The translations under genes and the position numbers were made by a program. Shown here piece by piece: positions 34,471-42,241 of a DNA stretch of 64,000 nt (positions within the stretch are counted from its first letter, which is position 1; every line of letters begins with the position of its first letter). The notes beneath the pieces were generated by a model. The model was not told the origin of the DNA. It was given only the letters and a program-made list of their open reading frames with translations, and searched no databases. The DNA is from an uncultured Prevotellaceae bacterium (lineage in GTDB: Bacteria; Bacteroidota; Bacteroidia; Bacteroidales; Bacteroidaceae): the NCBI GenBank assembly GCA_900318115.1, contig ONJJ01000011.1:1-64000 (forward strand), read 5' to 3'.

Positions 34471-34510
34471 ACCACCCCCTCCCTCACAGGGAGGGTGAGG
34501 GGTGGGTCTT
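34471..34510. repeat. REP-like palindromic element, copy 6
   Basis: ACCCCCTCCCTCAC-AGGGAGGGTGAGGGGTGGGTCT, inverted relative to copy 5. Together the two fill most of the gap between the ATPase stop and the primase start. Confidence 0.8.
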
Positions 34511-35809
34511 TTATTTCAGGTACTCTTCCGTCTTGGTGTAGAGTCCTGTCTGTGCGGAGTAGGTGATGAAGCCTCGGTTCTTCCACACTTGCAGCTGATG
34601 GCGCGTGCCGCTCAGGCTCTTGCCCATGCTGGTGCGCAGGGCTTCGAGCTGCTGCTCGCTGAATGAGGCGGAGAGGCTGTCGAGCATGTTCTTCGGGCCG
34701 CTTTTCTGGGCGTCGTCGGCTGTCGCGTCGGTGTGCTTGAACATATCTCCGAACACCCTGACTTTCGAAAAAAGGTCGTAGTAGCAAAACCACGCCATGT
34801 AATCGGCGATGGAGCGTGTCCATGTCTGGTCGTTCAGTATCCAGAGCACGGCGGCTTTCTTCCATGCGGCGAAGATGCTTCGGTGGGAGAGTTCGAAGAG
34901 CATGTCGTCGTCGGCCAGGTCGGAGAGACGCGCCATCTCCTCGGCCAGCAGGTCGGCCTGCTTGTTCATGGGCTTCACCACGAAGCGCCCCTTGCAGGCC
35001 TGCAGCCGCATGAGGTATGCGTCCAGCCGGCTGAGGAACTCCTCGTCGTAAGTGCCCTGGCGCGGTATGCGTCCCACTCGCTCGCCGAGCGGTTTGTAGG
35101 CGAAGGGTATGCGGCCGAAGAAGCCGTTGGTGAGGTCCTTGCGGTAGAACGCTCGCGCCGCCTCGGGCGTGGAGCTGAACGTGATGTTCACGCGCAGCAG
35201 CGGGTTGCCCGTGACGCCGTCGGCCGTGGCCCGGAGTGCGCCTGCGCGCTGGCGGTCGTAGATGTTGCGGATGGTCTGGCTTACCTGCCGGTGCCCGCCG
35301 CAGATGCGGTCGGCCATCTCCACCTCGGGCAGGTTCAGGTACTGTGTGCGCCCGCCCTGCGCCTCCATGGCCATGGCGTTCTGGATGAAGGCGGGGTTGG
35401 TGATGTCTGCCGGCGGGAACCAGAAGCTGACGGCCGGGCGCTCGGGCTTCTCCTTGTTCGCCCCCCTGGTCTTCACCTGGCGCTGCCATTCCACCAGCTT
35501 CTGGTATTCACCATCATCGTGCCGGCGGAAGGGCCGCATGATGGCCTCGATGAGATGCGTCAGCTGCGCCTTGCCTACGCCCGAGGGGCCGATCAGATGC
35601 CCCATCTGGCCGCATAGCTCGTAGTAATTGTTGTCGGAGTACATGAATTCCACGTCCGTAAGGTGCGCCGCGAGAGCGGGAATCGCCATCGGAATCAGCG
35701 GCTCGCGCATGTCGCGTGAGGCCTGTGAGAGGAGGAGTTTGCAAACTTCTGTGCCCTTTGCGGGCTTTGGCATCGCAGGAGCGATGTTGCTAAAAATGTT
35801 GTAAGTCAT
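34511..35809 (-). CDS. DUF3987-like P-loop ATPase
   Basis: A 432-residue protein with a Walker A motif GPSGVGKAQLTHLI (about residue 73-86) and a likely Walker B in YLNLPEVEMAD (about 158-168). The layout, with an N-terminal ALAAHLTDVEF block and a C-terminal winged-helix-like segment (EQQLEALRTSMGKSLSG), resembles DUF3987 proteins that accompany primases in Bacteroidetes mobile elements. It may be a helicase loader or helicase. It is upstream of the primase in one transcript, with two REP elements in between. Confidence 0.65.
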   Translation of the reverse strand: MTYNIFSNIAPAMPKPAKGTEVCKLLLSQASRDMREPLIPMAIPALAAHLTDVEFMYSDNNYYELCGQMGHLIGPSGVGKAQLTHLIEAIMRPFRRHDDGEYQKLVEWQRQVKTRGANKEKPERPAVSFWFPPADITNPAFIQNAMAMEAQGGRTQYLNLPEVEMADRICGGHRQVSQTIRNIYDRQRAGALRATADGVTGNPLLRVNITFSSTPEAARAFYRKDLTNGFFGRIPFAYKPLGERVGRIPRQGTYDEEFLSRLDAYLMRLQACKGRFVVKPMNKQADLLAEEMARLSDLADDDMLFELSHRSIFAAWKKAAVLWILNDQTWTRSIADYMAWFCYYDLFSKVRVFGDMFKHTDATADDAQKSGPKNMLDSLSASFSEQQLEALRTSMGKSLSGTRHQLQVWKNRGFITYSAQTGLYTKTEEYLK

Positions 35810-35860
35810 TGCTTCTTAGAGAATTAAATGTCAGTTAGATGTCGTTTTAACTTTCTTTTA

Positions 35861-36020
35861 GTCTCAAATCTCAAATCTCAGTTGTTTTTTTGAGGACGTA
35901 TGCATCCTCGCGACCATATACATACATATCTAATTATCAATTAGTTATAATGTATATAAGACCCATTTCGGAGTGTATCTTCGACCTCATTTTCGAACTG
36001 AGATTTGAGATTGAGATTTC
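35861..36020. repeat. inverted repeat flanking a 115-base intergenic segment
   Basis: AGTCTCAAATCTCAAATCTCAGT (around 35861-35883, shown in part: CAAATCTCAAATCTCAGT) and its near complement ACTGAGATTTGAGATT at 35998-36013. The enclosed AT-rich segment has no clear promoter. It lies upstream of the DUF3987-like gene. Confidence 0.65.
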
Positions 36021-36024
36021 CGGC

Positions 36025-36558
36025 TCAAATCACCTGCCTCTCAAAGAGGCCGCTCACCAGGCGCAGCTCCTCGGCCGCCTCGCGACAGAAGTCCCGGAAG
36101 GTGTAGAAGTCGGTGAACTTAGGCCGTTTGAGAACAGCATAGAGCGAGCCGTCGGCCGCACGATGAACATTAACGCACACTCCGCTAAAGACAATCGGGT
36201 TGCGCTGCTCCGCTGCCGCTTTCACCCTGAGGTCGGTCTCCACAGCTGTGTAGTGGTCTTCGTCGTCGCGTGTCAGCATACAATTAATGTACTCGCCCAC
36301 GGACATGCGCCCACGCTTGCGCGAAATGATCTTCAAGTCCACGCCCAACTCCGTGTTGGGAAAGAGGTCGCGGAAGAGGCGCTGGCTGATGTCTGCCTCG
36401 GCGGCGTCGGTTGCCTCGTCATCTGCTTGTCTTTTGCAGAATACGACAGCAAGCGGTTCGTTACTCTTGAAGTACTCGCTGAGTACCTCGCCAATGACCT
36501 TGGGTTCGTTCTTCTTCGCAGAACCCGATGGCCTTCTGATTTCTAAATCCTTTTTCAT
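36025..36558 (-). CDS. hypothetical protein (177 residues)
   Basis: A soluble, charged protein I do not recognise. It opens MKKDLEIRRPSGSAKKNEPK, continues KVIGEVLSEYFKSNEPLAVV, faintly like the start of DUF721/DciA-type proteins, and contains SRKRGRMSVGEYINCML and DFYTFRDFCREAAEEL. It lies at the head of the minus-strand ATPase-primase run, so a role in replication or partition of the element is possible. A weak promoter-like TTCCTTTG on the minus strand lies about 80 bases upstream. Confidence 0.65.
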   Translation of the reverse strand: MKKDLEIRRPSGSAKKNEPKVIGEVLSEYFKSNEPLAVVFCKRQADDEATDAAEADISQRLFRDLFPNTELGVDLKIISRKRGRMSVGEYINCMLTRDDEDHYTAVETDLRVKAAAEQRNPIVFSGVCVNVHRAADGSLYAVLKRPKFTDFYTFRDFCREAAEELRLVSGLFERQVI

Positions 36559-36759
36559 AGTTTAATAGGATTTAAGCCTGTTAGACCATCCGCTTAGGCT
36601 ACAACCACAGATAGCCAAGAACTGAGTTATTCTGTTCTCGGCTGCAAAGGAACGGTGTGATTAGATGGGGAACTATATGTGATTTCCCATCCGAATAATC
36701 CCATTCGCTATTTATTGGAATCCCATTCTAAGGGAAATCCCAACTGCCTGATATACAAA

Positions 36760-36803
36760 CAAAAAAGCGGAGATTAGGAATGCAAAAAAATCCTATCTCC
36801 GCT
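36760..36803 (-). terminator. Rho-independent terminator of the two-gene unknown operon
   Basis: Arms AGCGGAGATTAGGA (36766-36779) and TCCTATCTCCGCT (36791-36803) pair along 13 bases. On the minus strand the stem is followed by TTTTTTG. It lies about 45 bases past the stop at 36846. Confidence 0.8.
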
Positions 36804-36845
36804 AAATTTATTTTTTATGGGATTCCCAAAATCCCATTTTCCCAT

Positions 36846-37784
36846 TCACTTTTTCTTCTTCTGCTTCACAAAAACGTCATAGCCCGAAGGCTTGTCGGCA
36901 AAATGCTTGGAAAGTGAATCCTTGTTATTCTGCATCTGACTGAAACTCTCACCAAGGAAATCCAGCCATAGCTGACGCGGAATAGATTTCCCCTCGTTCT
37001 TATAGACCAAGTAGAATGTATATCTTAAATGTGCAACGGGCATGGCTGTAGAAATCTTTGATTCCTGTTTCTTCACGACATCGTTCTCTATAAGGTATTC
37101 CACGGCCTCCATCATCGCGTTGAAATCCCGGGTAGTCATTATGGGGGTTTCGCTATCAGGCAGGGCGCCTTTCATGAACTCCAGGCGTTTCCTTACGCCT
37201 ACCTTTACCTTTATTCTTTCTTGAGGTGAAATGACAGGATTTATCGGGTCGGTATATTCTTTGGGGTTTCCCAATCTGTCGCTCATGTATTTGCCTGTGC
37301 TGATGTACCTCTGTATGTAGATGGCAAAGTCGTCCTCTATATTGCTATCGAAAAGCGTGACAACAGATTGGAGTTCTGAGTGCTCTGCGATTTGGGACAT
37401 AAGTATCTCTGTATGCCTTATTATTCTCCAGTCATCGCTCGCTGTCATGCAGGCAATAATGGAATAGACGATGCATGAAGTGGCCACTTCGAGTTCTTCT
37501 TTCTGAAACGATCTCGACGCTTCTGTGGCCTCGTCTCTCAGCTCGCAGAAGGTGTCGTTCCACATACGGCGCGTTGTCTGGTCTATATTTTCGGGGTCCT
37601 TCAGTATTTGGTCAAAGCCTATGAAGCAGTTGACCCATATTTCCTCCGGCGAGAACCTGAGAGTAGCCATCTGCGTCTCCTGCTCCTTGTAGGCCGCGTC
37701 TATCGTGCGGAAAACCGCATTTCCCTTGAACTTTTCCTTTATGCTCCGCTTACTCTCTGGAGTCAACAATCTTCTCACAATCAT
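36846..37784 (-). CDS. unidentified protein, second gene of a two-gene operon
   Basis: A 312-residue, largely helical, soluble protein with a lysine-rich tail (FVKQKKKK). No motif that I know is visible; landmarks are SPEEIWVNCFIGFDQIL, SCIVYSIIACMTASDD and ISPQERIKVKVGVRKRLEF. It overlaps the upstream gene by 35 bases and ends in a good terminator, so the two are surely one unit. AT-rich composition and rare-looking codons (ATA, AGA) set it apart from flanking core genes. Its position next to a restriction-modification system suggests, but does not show, a defence role. Confidence 0.75.
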   Translation of the reverse strand: MIVRRLLTPESKRSIKEKFKGNAVFRTIDAAYKEQETQMATLRFSPEEIWVNCFIGFDQILKDPENIDQTTRRMWNDTFCELRDEATEASRSFQKEELEVATSCIVYSIIACMTASDDWRIIRHTEILMSQIAEHSELQSVVTLFDSNIEDDFAIYIQRYISTGKYMSDRLGNPKEYTDPINPVISPQERIKVKVGVRKRLEFMKGALPDSETPIMTTRDFNAMMEAVEYLIENDVVKKQESKISTAMPVAHLRYTFYLVYKNEGKSIPRQLWLDFLGESFSQMQNNKDSLSKHFADKPSGYDVFVKQKKKK

Positions 37785-38697
37785 AGTCTGCTATTTGTTT
37801 TCTGATTTCGTCAAGTTTCTCAATCAACACGAATGTCGCTCCATCGCCAATGTCCGCAAGCTGGCCTCTCTCGAAGTCTCTAATCACTCTATCGTCAATA
37901 GAAGCAAAGGCATAGGCAACATCCTTGAAGTTCACCACGCTGGAATTGTAGAAATAATACGATAGCTTATAGTTATTTTGGGCACTTAGAGCAATTATCT
38001 GTGCCCAGTCCTCAATTTTATCGTCGTCCACGTTTATCGGAATCCTCTTGGAACCTGTCAGCGTTATTTTACCTTTCAAGGCATTGACAGCCTGAGTAAA
38101 GAGCATGAGTCCCTGCAGTCGTTCTTTCATTTGCAGAGTGGCATCAATTCCCTTGACTCTGTCTGGATTGGGAAATTCCCATACCACTCTTTTTACCGAG
38201 TCATTATATTTTATGATTCTTTCACGTATGATCTCCTTGAAATTGCTTGCCTGCCATTTTCTCTTGATAACCATTTTCAAGCCATACTCACACAAATGTG
38301 CATCGAATGCCCGTTTGAGATACTTGGCCACCTTGTCTGTATCAGGGCCGAAAGCGTTGTTTTTCTCAATCGCTATCTGACTCACATCAGGCCTGTTGTC
38401 AACTATAACATAACAACCAGGGTGCTCAGTCACCGGATTCCTCTCATGACCTTCGAGTAAAGTCTTGTCCTTCTCGTTGCATAGCTCCCAGACGAACACG
38501 CCATCCCTTCCTATATAATTAAGGTTCGTCAGAAGGATGTCTTCCTTCCTTTTTTTCCCGACAACAGTCAAGCCATCATGCAGCAGATTGCTGATGATTT
38601 CAGTTGCCATATCTATGGCTTTCTTTCCCGTTTCCTTATAAAAGAGGCTTCTGTTGCCTTCTTGGATCTCGTATGAGTAAATTGCATAAACTGCCAT
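37750..38697 (-). CDS. unidentified protein, first gene of a two-gene operon
   Basis: A 315-residue soluble protein that I cannot assign. It starts MAVYAIYSYEIQEGNRSLFY, has HPGCYVIVDNRPDVSQIAIE in the middle and FEFPNP-like VVWEFPNPDRVKGIDATL later. I have a vague memory of related hypothetical proteins in other gut Bacteroidetes with the same VDNRP...AIE and EFPNP blocks, but no named family. It is led by a perfect -7 box and an 8-bp palindrome in the leader. It is divergent from the DNA methylase genes. Confidence 0.78.
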   Translation of the reverse strand: MAVYAIYSYEIQEGNRSLFYKETGKKAIDMATEIISNLLHDGLTVVGKKRKEDILLTNLNYIGRDGVFVWELCNEKDKTLLEGHERNPVTEHPGCYVIVDNRPDVSQIAIEKNNAFGPDTDKVAKYLKRAFDAHLCEYGLKMVIKRKWQASNFKEIIRERIIKYNDSVKRVVWEFPNPDRVKGIDATLQMKERLQGLMLFTQAVNALKGKITLTGSKRIPINVDDDKIEDWAQIIALSAQNNYKLSYYFYNSSVVNFKDVAYAFASIDDRVIRDFERGQLADIGDGATFVLIEKLDEIRKQIADYDCEKIVDSRE

Positions 38698-38720
38698 ATG
38701 TTATAATTAATGTTTACCTG

Positions 38721-38741
38721 GCCAGACCTATCTGGTCTGGC
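38721..38741 (-). promoter_or_regulatory. perfect palindrome in the leader of the two-gene operon
   Basis: GCCAGACC-TATCT-GGTCTGGC: 8 paired bases each side. It lies between the -7 box and the ATG at 38697, so it may be an operator or a leader hairpin. Confidence 0.6.
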
Positions 38742-38753
38742 TTGTTTTGACTG

Positions 38754-38761
38754 CAAAAATA
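38754..38761 (-). promoter_or_regulatory. promoter -7 box for the two-gene operon
   Basis: TATTTTTG on the minus strand, 57 bases before the ATG, matching TAnnTTTG. Confidence 0.7.
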
Positions 38762-38825
38762 CAAAAATATTTAGAGAAAAAGAATCTTTTTAGCCAATAG
38801 TTATTCTATTATCGTCTTTTTTCGC

Positions 38826-38833
38826 TATCTTTG
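38826..38833 (+). promoter_or_regulatory. promoter -7 box for the methylase operon
   Basis: TATCTTTG, a perfect match. It predicts a transcript starting near 38838-38840 and hence a leader of about 275 bases before the ATG at 39114. Confidence 0.7.
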
Positions 38834-39138
38834 CACCCGAACACCGCCAATATAGGCCTTAGCGAAGGTGTGCGGTGTGACTTTTGTGGGTGAAATAGAT
38901 AGTTGTATCTATATTCTATAGAGGCTCCCGTAAATTCCGACCAGAATAGTAACGAACCTCATGGAATCAGGATACACCTGTGATAGGGTGTACCTGTTCC
39001 ATATATGTTTCGTTACGGGTCCTTGGTCGGATACCCAGCGGGAGGCATATACAGGAACGTGGTACACTTTCTTAATACCTGAATGTTTTCGTTTCACGCT
39101 AAAATCCGACCAAATGACAGTAACGAACGAAGAACAGG
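38834..39138 (+). promoter_or_regulatory. structured leader RNA of the restriction-modification operon
   Basis: Three hairpins can form. I: ACACCGC (38841-38847) with GCGGTGT (38872-38878). II: ATAGATA with TATCTAT (about 38895-38912). III: a long stem in which TCCGACCA (38936-38943) pairs with TGGTCGGA (39024-39031), GTAACGAA (38949-38956) with TTCGTTAC (39009-39016), and TGGA.CAGG.TACACC with GGTGTACCTG.TCCA inside. The start-codon region repeats the left arm: TCCGACCA (39105-39112), GTAACGAA (39120-39127), GAACAGG (39132-39138). The right arm can therefore pair with either, and the second choice covers the ATG at 39114. Confidence 0.6.
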
Positions 39139-39800
39139 AAAGACAGGTTGTTTCACGCCAGCGAGTGGCTGACCACGGCGAGGTATATACTGCCAAGCGG
39201 GAGGTCAACGCGATGCTCGATTTGGTGAAGGAGGAGACGGAGCGCATTGACTCGCGTTTCCTGGAACCTGCGTGCGGCACGGGGAACTTCCTCGTGGAAA
39301 TCCTCAGCCGAAAGATGGAAGTGGCGAGGCGGCGCTTTGCCCGCAACCGCTTCGAATATGAACTCGCCTCGGCACAGGCCATCAGCTCGATCTATGGCAT
39401 TGAGCTGCTGCCCGACAATGTGGAGAGTTGCCGCGAGAGGCTTTTGCAGCAATATCTTGATACTTACCGCCAGCACCTCGGCACAGATGCTGCGGCTGAA
39501 CAGCATCGATGCATCCGCTTCCTGCTGGAGAAGAATATCCTTTGCGGCGACGCCCTGACGATGCTGCAGCAGGACGGCACGCCCATCACCTTCTGCGAAT
39601 GGACGTTCATCGGCATGGACGGCAAGGTGAAGCGGCGCGACTTTGAGCTGGCAGAGCTGCTGCGCAACGTGGAGTTCGACAAACCCAAGCCGGGCGAGTA
39701 CGGCAACCTCTTCAGCGATCTGGACGAGCCCGTGTTCGTGCATCTGCCCAAACGTGAATACCCCCTGACCGATTACCTTAATCTTCCTGACTATGAATAA
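39114..39800 (+). CDS. DNA methyltransferase subunit 1 (SAM-binding type)
   Basis: A 228-residue protein of the small N6-adenine methylase family that precedes Eco57I-like methylases in Bacteroidetes. The SAM-binding motif I is FLEPACGTGNFLVEIL (about residues 42-57). The usual catalytic NPPY motif is absent; it is found in the next gene instead. Other landmarks are QRVADHGEVYTAKREV at the N-terminus and NILCGDALTML. I start at 39114 (MTVTNEEQERQVV): the longer frame to 38961 would translate the leader hairpin. It overlaps the next gene by 8 bases. Confidence 0.82.
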   Translation: MTVTNEEQERQVVSRQRVADHGEVYTAKREVNAMLDLVKEETERIDSRFLEPACGTGNFLVEILSRKMEVARRRFARNRFEYELASAQAISSIYGIELLPDNVESCRERLLQQYLDTYRQHLGTDAAAEQHRCIRFLLEKNILCGDALTMLQQDGTPITFCEWTFIGMDGKVKRRDFELAELLRNVEFDKPKPGEYGNLFSDLDEPVFVHLPKREYPLTDYLNLPDYE

Positions 39801-41295
39801 ACTTGGCTACAACCCCGATGTGCTGTCGTGCCTGGCCAACCTGAGCAACGACGAAGTGTTCACCCCTCCGCAGTTGGCCAATCAGATGCTGGACATGCTG
39901 CCGCAGGAACTGTTCCGCAGCCCCGACACGCGGTTCCTGGACCCGTGCTGCAAGAGCGGCGTGTTCCTGCGCGAGATTGCCCGGAGGCTGATCGCCGGCC
40001 TTGCCGACCAGATACCCGACCTGCAGGAGCGCATAGACCACATCCTTCACCATCAACTCTACGGCATCGCCATCACGCGCCTGACATCGCTCATGAGTCG
40101 TCGCAGCCTCTACTGCTCCAAGGATGCCGACGGCAAGTACAGCATCTCGCATTTCGACGACCCCGACGGCCACATCCGCTACCGAGACATCCGCCACACC
40201 TGGCAGAACGGCAAGTGCGCCTATTGCGGAGCCAGCAAGGAAGTATATGACCGCGCCGCCGACCTCGAGTCCCATGCCTACGAGTTCATTCACACAGATA
40301 ATCCCAAAAAACTTTTCAAGAATATGACCTTCGATGTAATAATAGGAAACCCGCCGTATCAGCTGAGTGATGGGGGAAATGCGGCAAGTGCAATTCCTCT
40401 ATATCATTTGTTCGTAGAGCAAGCAAAAAAGCTGCAACCAAAATATCTGATAATGATTATTCCAGCAAGATGGTACGCGGGGGGACGTGGTTTAGAGTCC
40501 TTTAGAGAGACAATGTTAAATGACAGCAGAATAAAGCATCTTACGGATTATGCAGATAGTAGTGAATGCTTCCCTGGAGTTAATATCGCTGGAGGAGTTT
40601 GCTATTTCTTGTGGGATAATAGTTATAATGGGGATTGCGAAGTTAGAAATATAACCAAAGGAAATGAATTAACGATAAAGCGTAGTTTATCGGAATATCA
40701 AGTTTTCGTTCGCTCAAATTTGGCTATTAATCTAATACGGAAGATTCAGACAAAAGATTTCAAAAGTTTATCGTGTATCGTCTATTCGTCTAATCCCTTT
40801 GGCTTTCGAACGTATGTTAGAGGCGAGAAACGAGAATTTCCAAATTCTACAAAACTGATTACAAGCGAAGGTGTAGGATACGTTAAAAGACAAGAAATAT
40901 CCAAGTGTCAAGAAGCTATAGACAAATATAATGTTATTTTGACGCGTGCAATGTCTGGTGGTAATAAACCTGGAACTGATGGTAAATATCAAATCATACC
41001 TGCTACGATGCGTGTAATGCTTCCCAATGAAATATGTGCAGAAACGTATATTTGTATTGGTGCGATGGATTCAAAACGCGAAGCCCTAAATTTACATTCT
41101 TATTTATCGACCATGTTTGTTCGCTTCTTAATGTTGCAGGCGATGACAGGCATCATGATTAATAAAGATGCTTTCCAGTTCGTCCCCCTCCAAGACTTCA
41201 CCCGTCCCTGGACCGACGAAGAACTCTACGCGAAGTACGGCCTGACGGATGAAGAGATCCAGTTCATCGAGTCGATGATCAGGCCGATGGAATAA
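39793..41295 (+). CDS. Eco57I-like N6-adenine DNA methyltransferase, subunit 2
   Basis: A 500-residue methylase. Motif I is the family variant FLDPCCKSGVFLREIARRL (about residues 45-63), the catalytic motif IV is VIIGNPPYQ (about 181-189), and a CxxC pair occurs in NGKCAYCGA. From about 190 to 460 the protein is much more AT-rich at the DNA level, with ATA, AGA and TTA codons, and then returns to GC-rich sequence for the last 40 codons. This middle part probably holds the target recognition domain and may have been exchanged. With subunit 1 and the GIY-YIG helicase it forms a restriction-modification system. Confidence 0.87.
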   Translation: MNKLGYNPDVLSCLANLSNDEVFTPPQLANQMLDMLPQELFRSPDTRFLDPCCKSGVFLREIARRLIAGLADQIPDLQERIDHILHHQLYGIAITRLTSLMSRRSLYCSKDADGKYSISHFDDPDGHIRYRDIRHTWQNGKCAYCGASKEVYDRAADLESHAYEFIHTDNPKKLFKNMTFDVIIGNPPYQLSDGGNAASAIPLYHLFVEQAKKLQPKYLIMIIPARWYAGGRGLESFRETMLNDSRIKHLTDYADSSECFPGVNIAGGVCYFLWDNSYNGDCEVRNITKGNELTIKRSLSEYQVFVRSNLAINLIRKIQTKDFKSLSCIVYSSNPFGFRTYVRGEKREFPNSTKLITSEGVGYVKRQEISKCQEAIDKYNVILTRAMSGGNKPGTDGKYQIIPATMRVMLPNEICAETYICIGAMDSKREALNLHSYLSTMFVRFLMLQAMTGIMINKDAFQFVPLQDFTRPWTDEELYAKYGLTDEEIQFIESMIRPME

Positions 41296-41330
41296 AAAAA
41301 CAGATAAAATAACTTTGGCGCTCTTTGACA
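41274..41330. repeat. duplicated segment, left end of copy A
   Basis: The last codons of methylase subunit 2 and the bases after it (GATGATCAGGCCGATGGAAT, then GGCGCTCTTTGACA) recur at 46151-46212. Confidence 0.85.
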
Positions 41331-41352
41331 GACTGAGAAAAAGGGGATTTCC

Positions 41353-41384
41353 TTTGGTGGTTCAGATAACATTGCGTACTTTTG
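41353..41384 (+). promoter_or_regulatory. promoter of the 180-residue/ParE-like module
   Basis: TTTG at 41353-41356 and TACTTTTG at 41377-41384, exactly 20 bases apart, 22 bases before the ATG. Confidence 0.8.
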
Positions 41385-41406
41385 CACCATCAAAAGCGAA
41401 AACATC

Positions 41407-41949
41407 ATGCATCACATCAATCCAAAAGATCCATTCTTCACACCTGAAGTGGTGGAATACATGCGGCAGAAGAACCTGGAAAACATCTCCTACGAAGAGA
41501 ACGTGGAGGTATTGCAGGCGATCATAGATGTGTATTCCCTGAAACCCGAGATCCGCTACGATTGGACGGGCAATGACGTGGTTCATGAGGCCGAAGCGGT
41601 GTACTTCTCCCGGAAGGAGCTCAAGGCAAAGCGCTTGGAGGCAGCCAAACTGGTGGAAGTGGATGGTAACGTTGTCACTTTGGACGAGGTATTCGCCATC
41701 CTATCGCACAGGGACAAAGGCTTCAAGGAAGAGTATCTGGAGAATGAAGCTTTGGCCCTGAAGAATTGCCCTGACCACGTGGAGAAGTTGCGTCGTGACT
41801 TCTTTGTTACAGGCTACTATCCGGGACGTGACCAAGGACCTCAGACCGAAGAGGAATGGGAAGAACTGCTCGCAGAGATAGATGAGGAGGATTGCATTCC
41901 TGACGAGGAAGTACGTCGAATGTGTGAAGAGTGGCTGTCATGCGCGTAA
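41407..41949 (+). CDS. putative antitoxin partner of the ParE-like toxin (180 residues)
   Basis: A 180-residue acidic protein overlapping the toxin gene by 10 bases. It opens MHHINPKDPFFTPEVVEYMR and ends with a strongly acidic segment (EEEWEELLAEIDEED) of the kind that wraps around RelE/ParE toxins. No DNA-binding domain is obvious and it is about twice the usual antitoxin length. The promoter is its own, so the pair is a cassette placed between methylase and helicase genes. I do not recognise the family; antitoxin function is inferred from position. Confidence 0.65.
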   Translation: MHHINPKDPFFTPEVVEYMRQKNLENISYEENVEVLQAIIDVYSLKPEIRYDWTGNDVVHEAEAVYFSRKELKAKRLEAAKLVEVDGNVVTLDEVFAILSHRDKGFKEEYLENEALALKNCPDHVEKLRRDFFVTGYYPGRDQGPQTEEEWEELLAEIDEEDCIPDEEVRRMCEEWLSCA

Positions 41950-42224
41950 TCTGGTCCAAACGGGCTATTGCTCAACGCCTGCAACAAGAAAAGTGGTTGG
42001 CAGATATCAGAGGCTTGGATTTTGCCCGCACCTTTAATGCCAATATAGACAAAGCTATTGACCAAATTGCCCAAATGCCGGATATTGGGCAAAGAGAGAA
42101 GACGGCACGGGGCGGAATGAGTGTTCGTTCCGTGCTGACACACCCCAAATGCCGCATCGTCTATGGGTATGATGACAAGACTGTTGTTATCATCAGTCTT
42201 AAGTTCGCGATGATGCTCGAATAG
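41940..42224 (+). CDS. RelE/ParE family toxin
   Basis: A 94-residue protein of the RelE/ParE superfamily: MRVIWSKRAIAQRL at the start (the usual strand-helix opening), AIDQIAQMPDIGQ in the middle, and the closing strands VRSVLTHPKCRIVYGYDD and KTVVIISL. Members either cleave ribosome-bound mRNA or poison gyrase; the sequence is nearer ParE in style. A GTG at 41931 is an alternative start. The gene ends 54 bases before the helicase ATG. Confidence 0.82.
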   Translation: MRVIWSKRAIAQRLQQEKWLADIRGLDFARTFNANIDKAIDQIAQMPDIGQREKTARGGMSVRSVLTHPKCRIVYGYDDKTVVIISLKFAMMLE

Positions 42225-42241
42225 CTCCCTTTTTCTGCTCT

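Noticed and set aside
38961-39113. Upstream extension of methylase subunit 1 to an ATG at 38961
   Set aside because: The extension would translate the hairpin leader, has no family-like residues, and the family N-terminus fits the ATG at 39114.
39009-39128. Invertible promoter between the inverted repeats in front of the methylase gene
   Set aside because: The 73-base interior contains no -7 box in either orientation, and the upstream promoter at 38826 already fits. An RNA pairing role explains the third repeat better.
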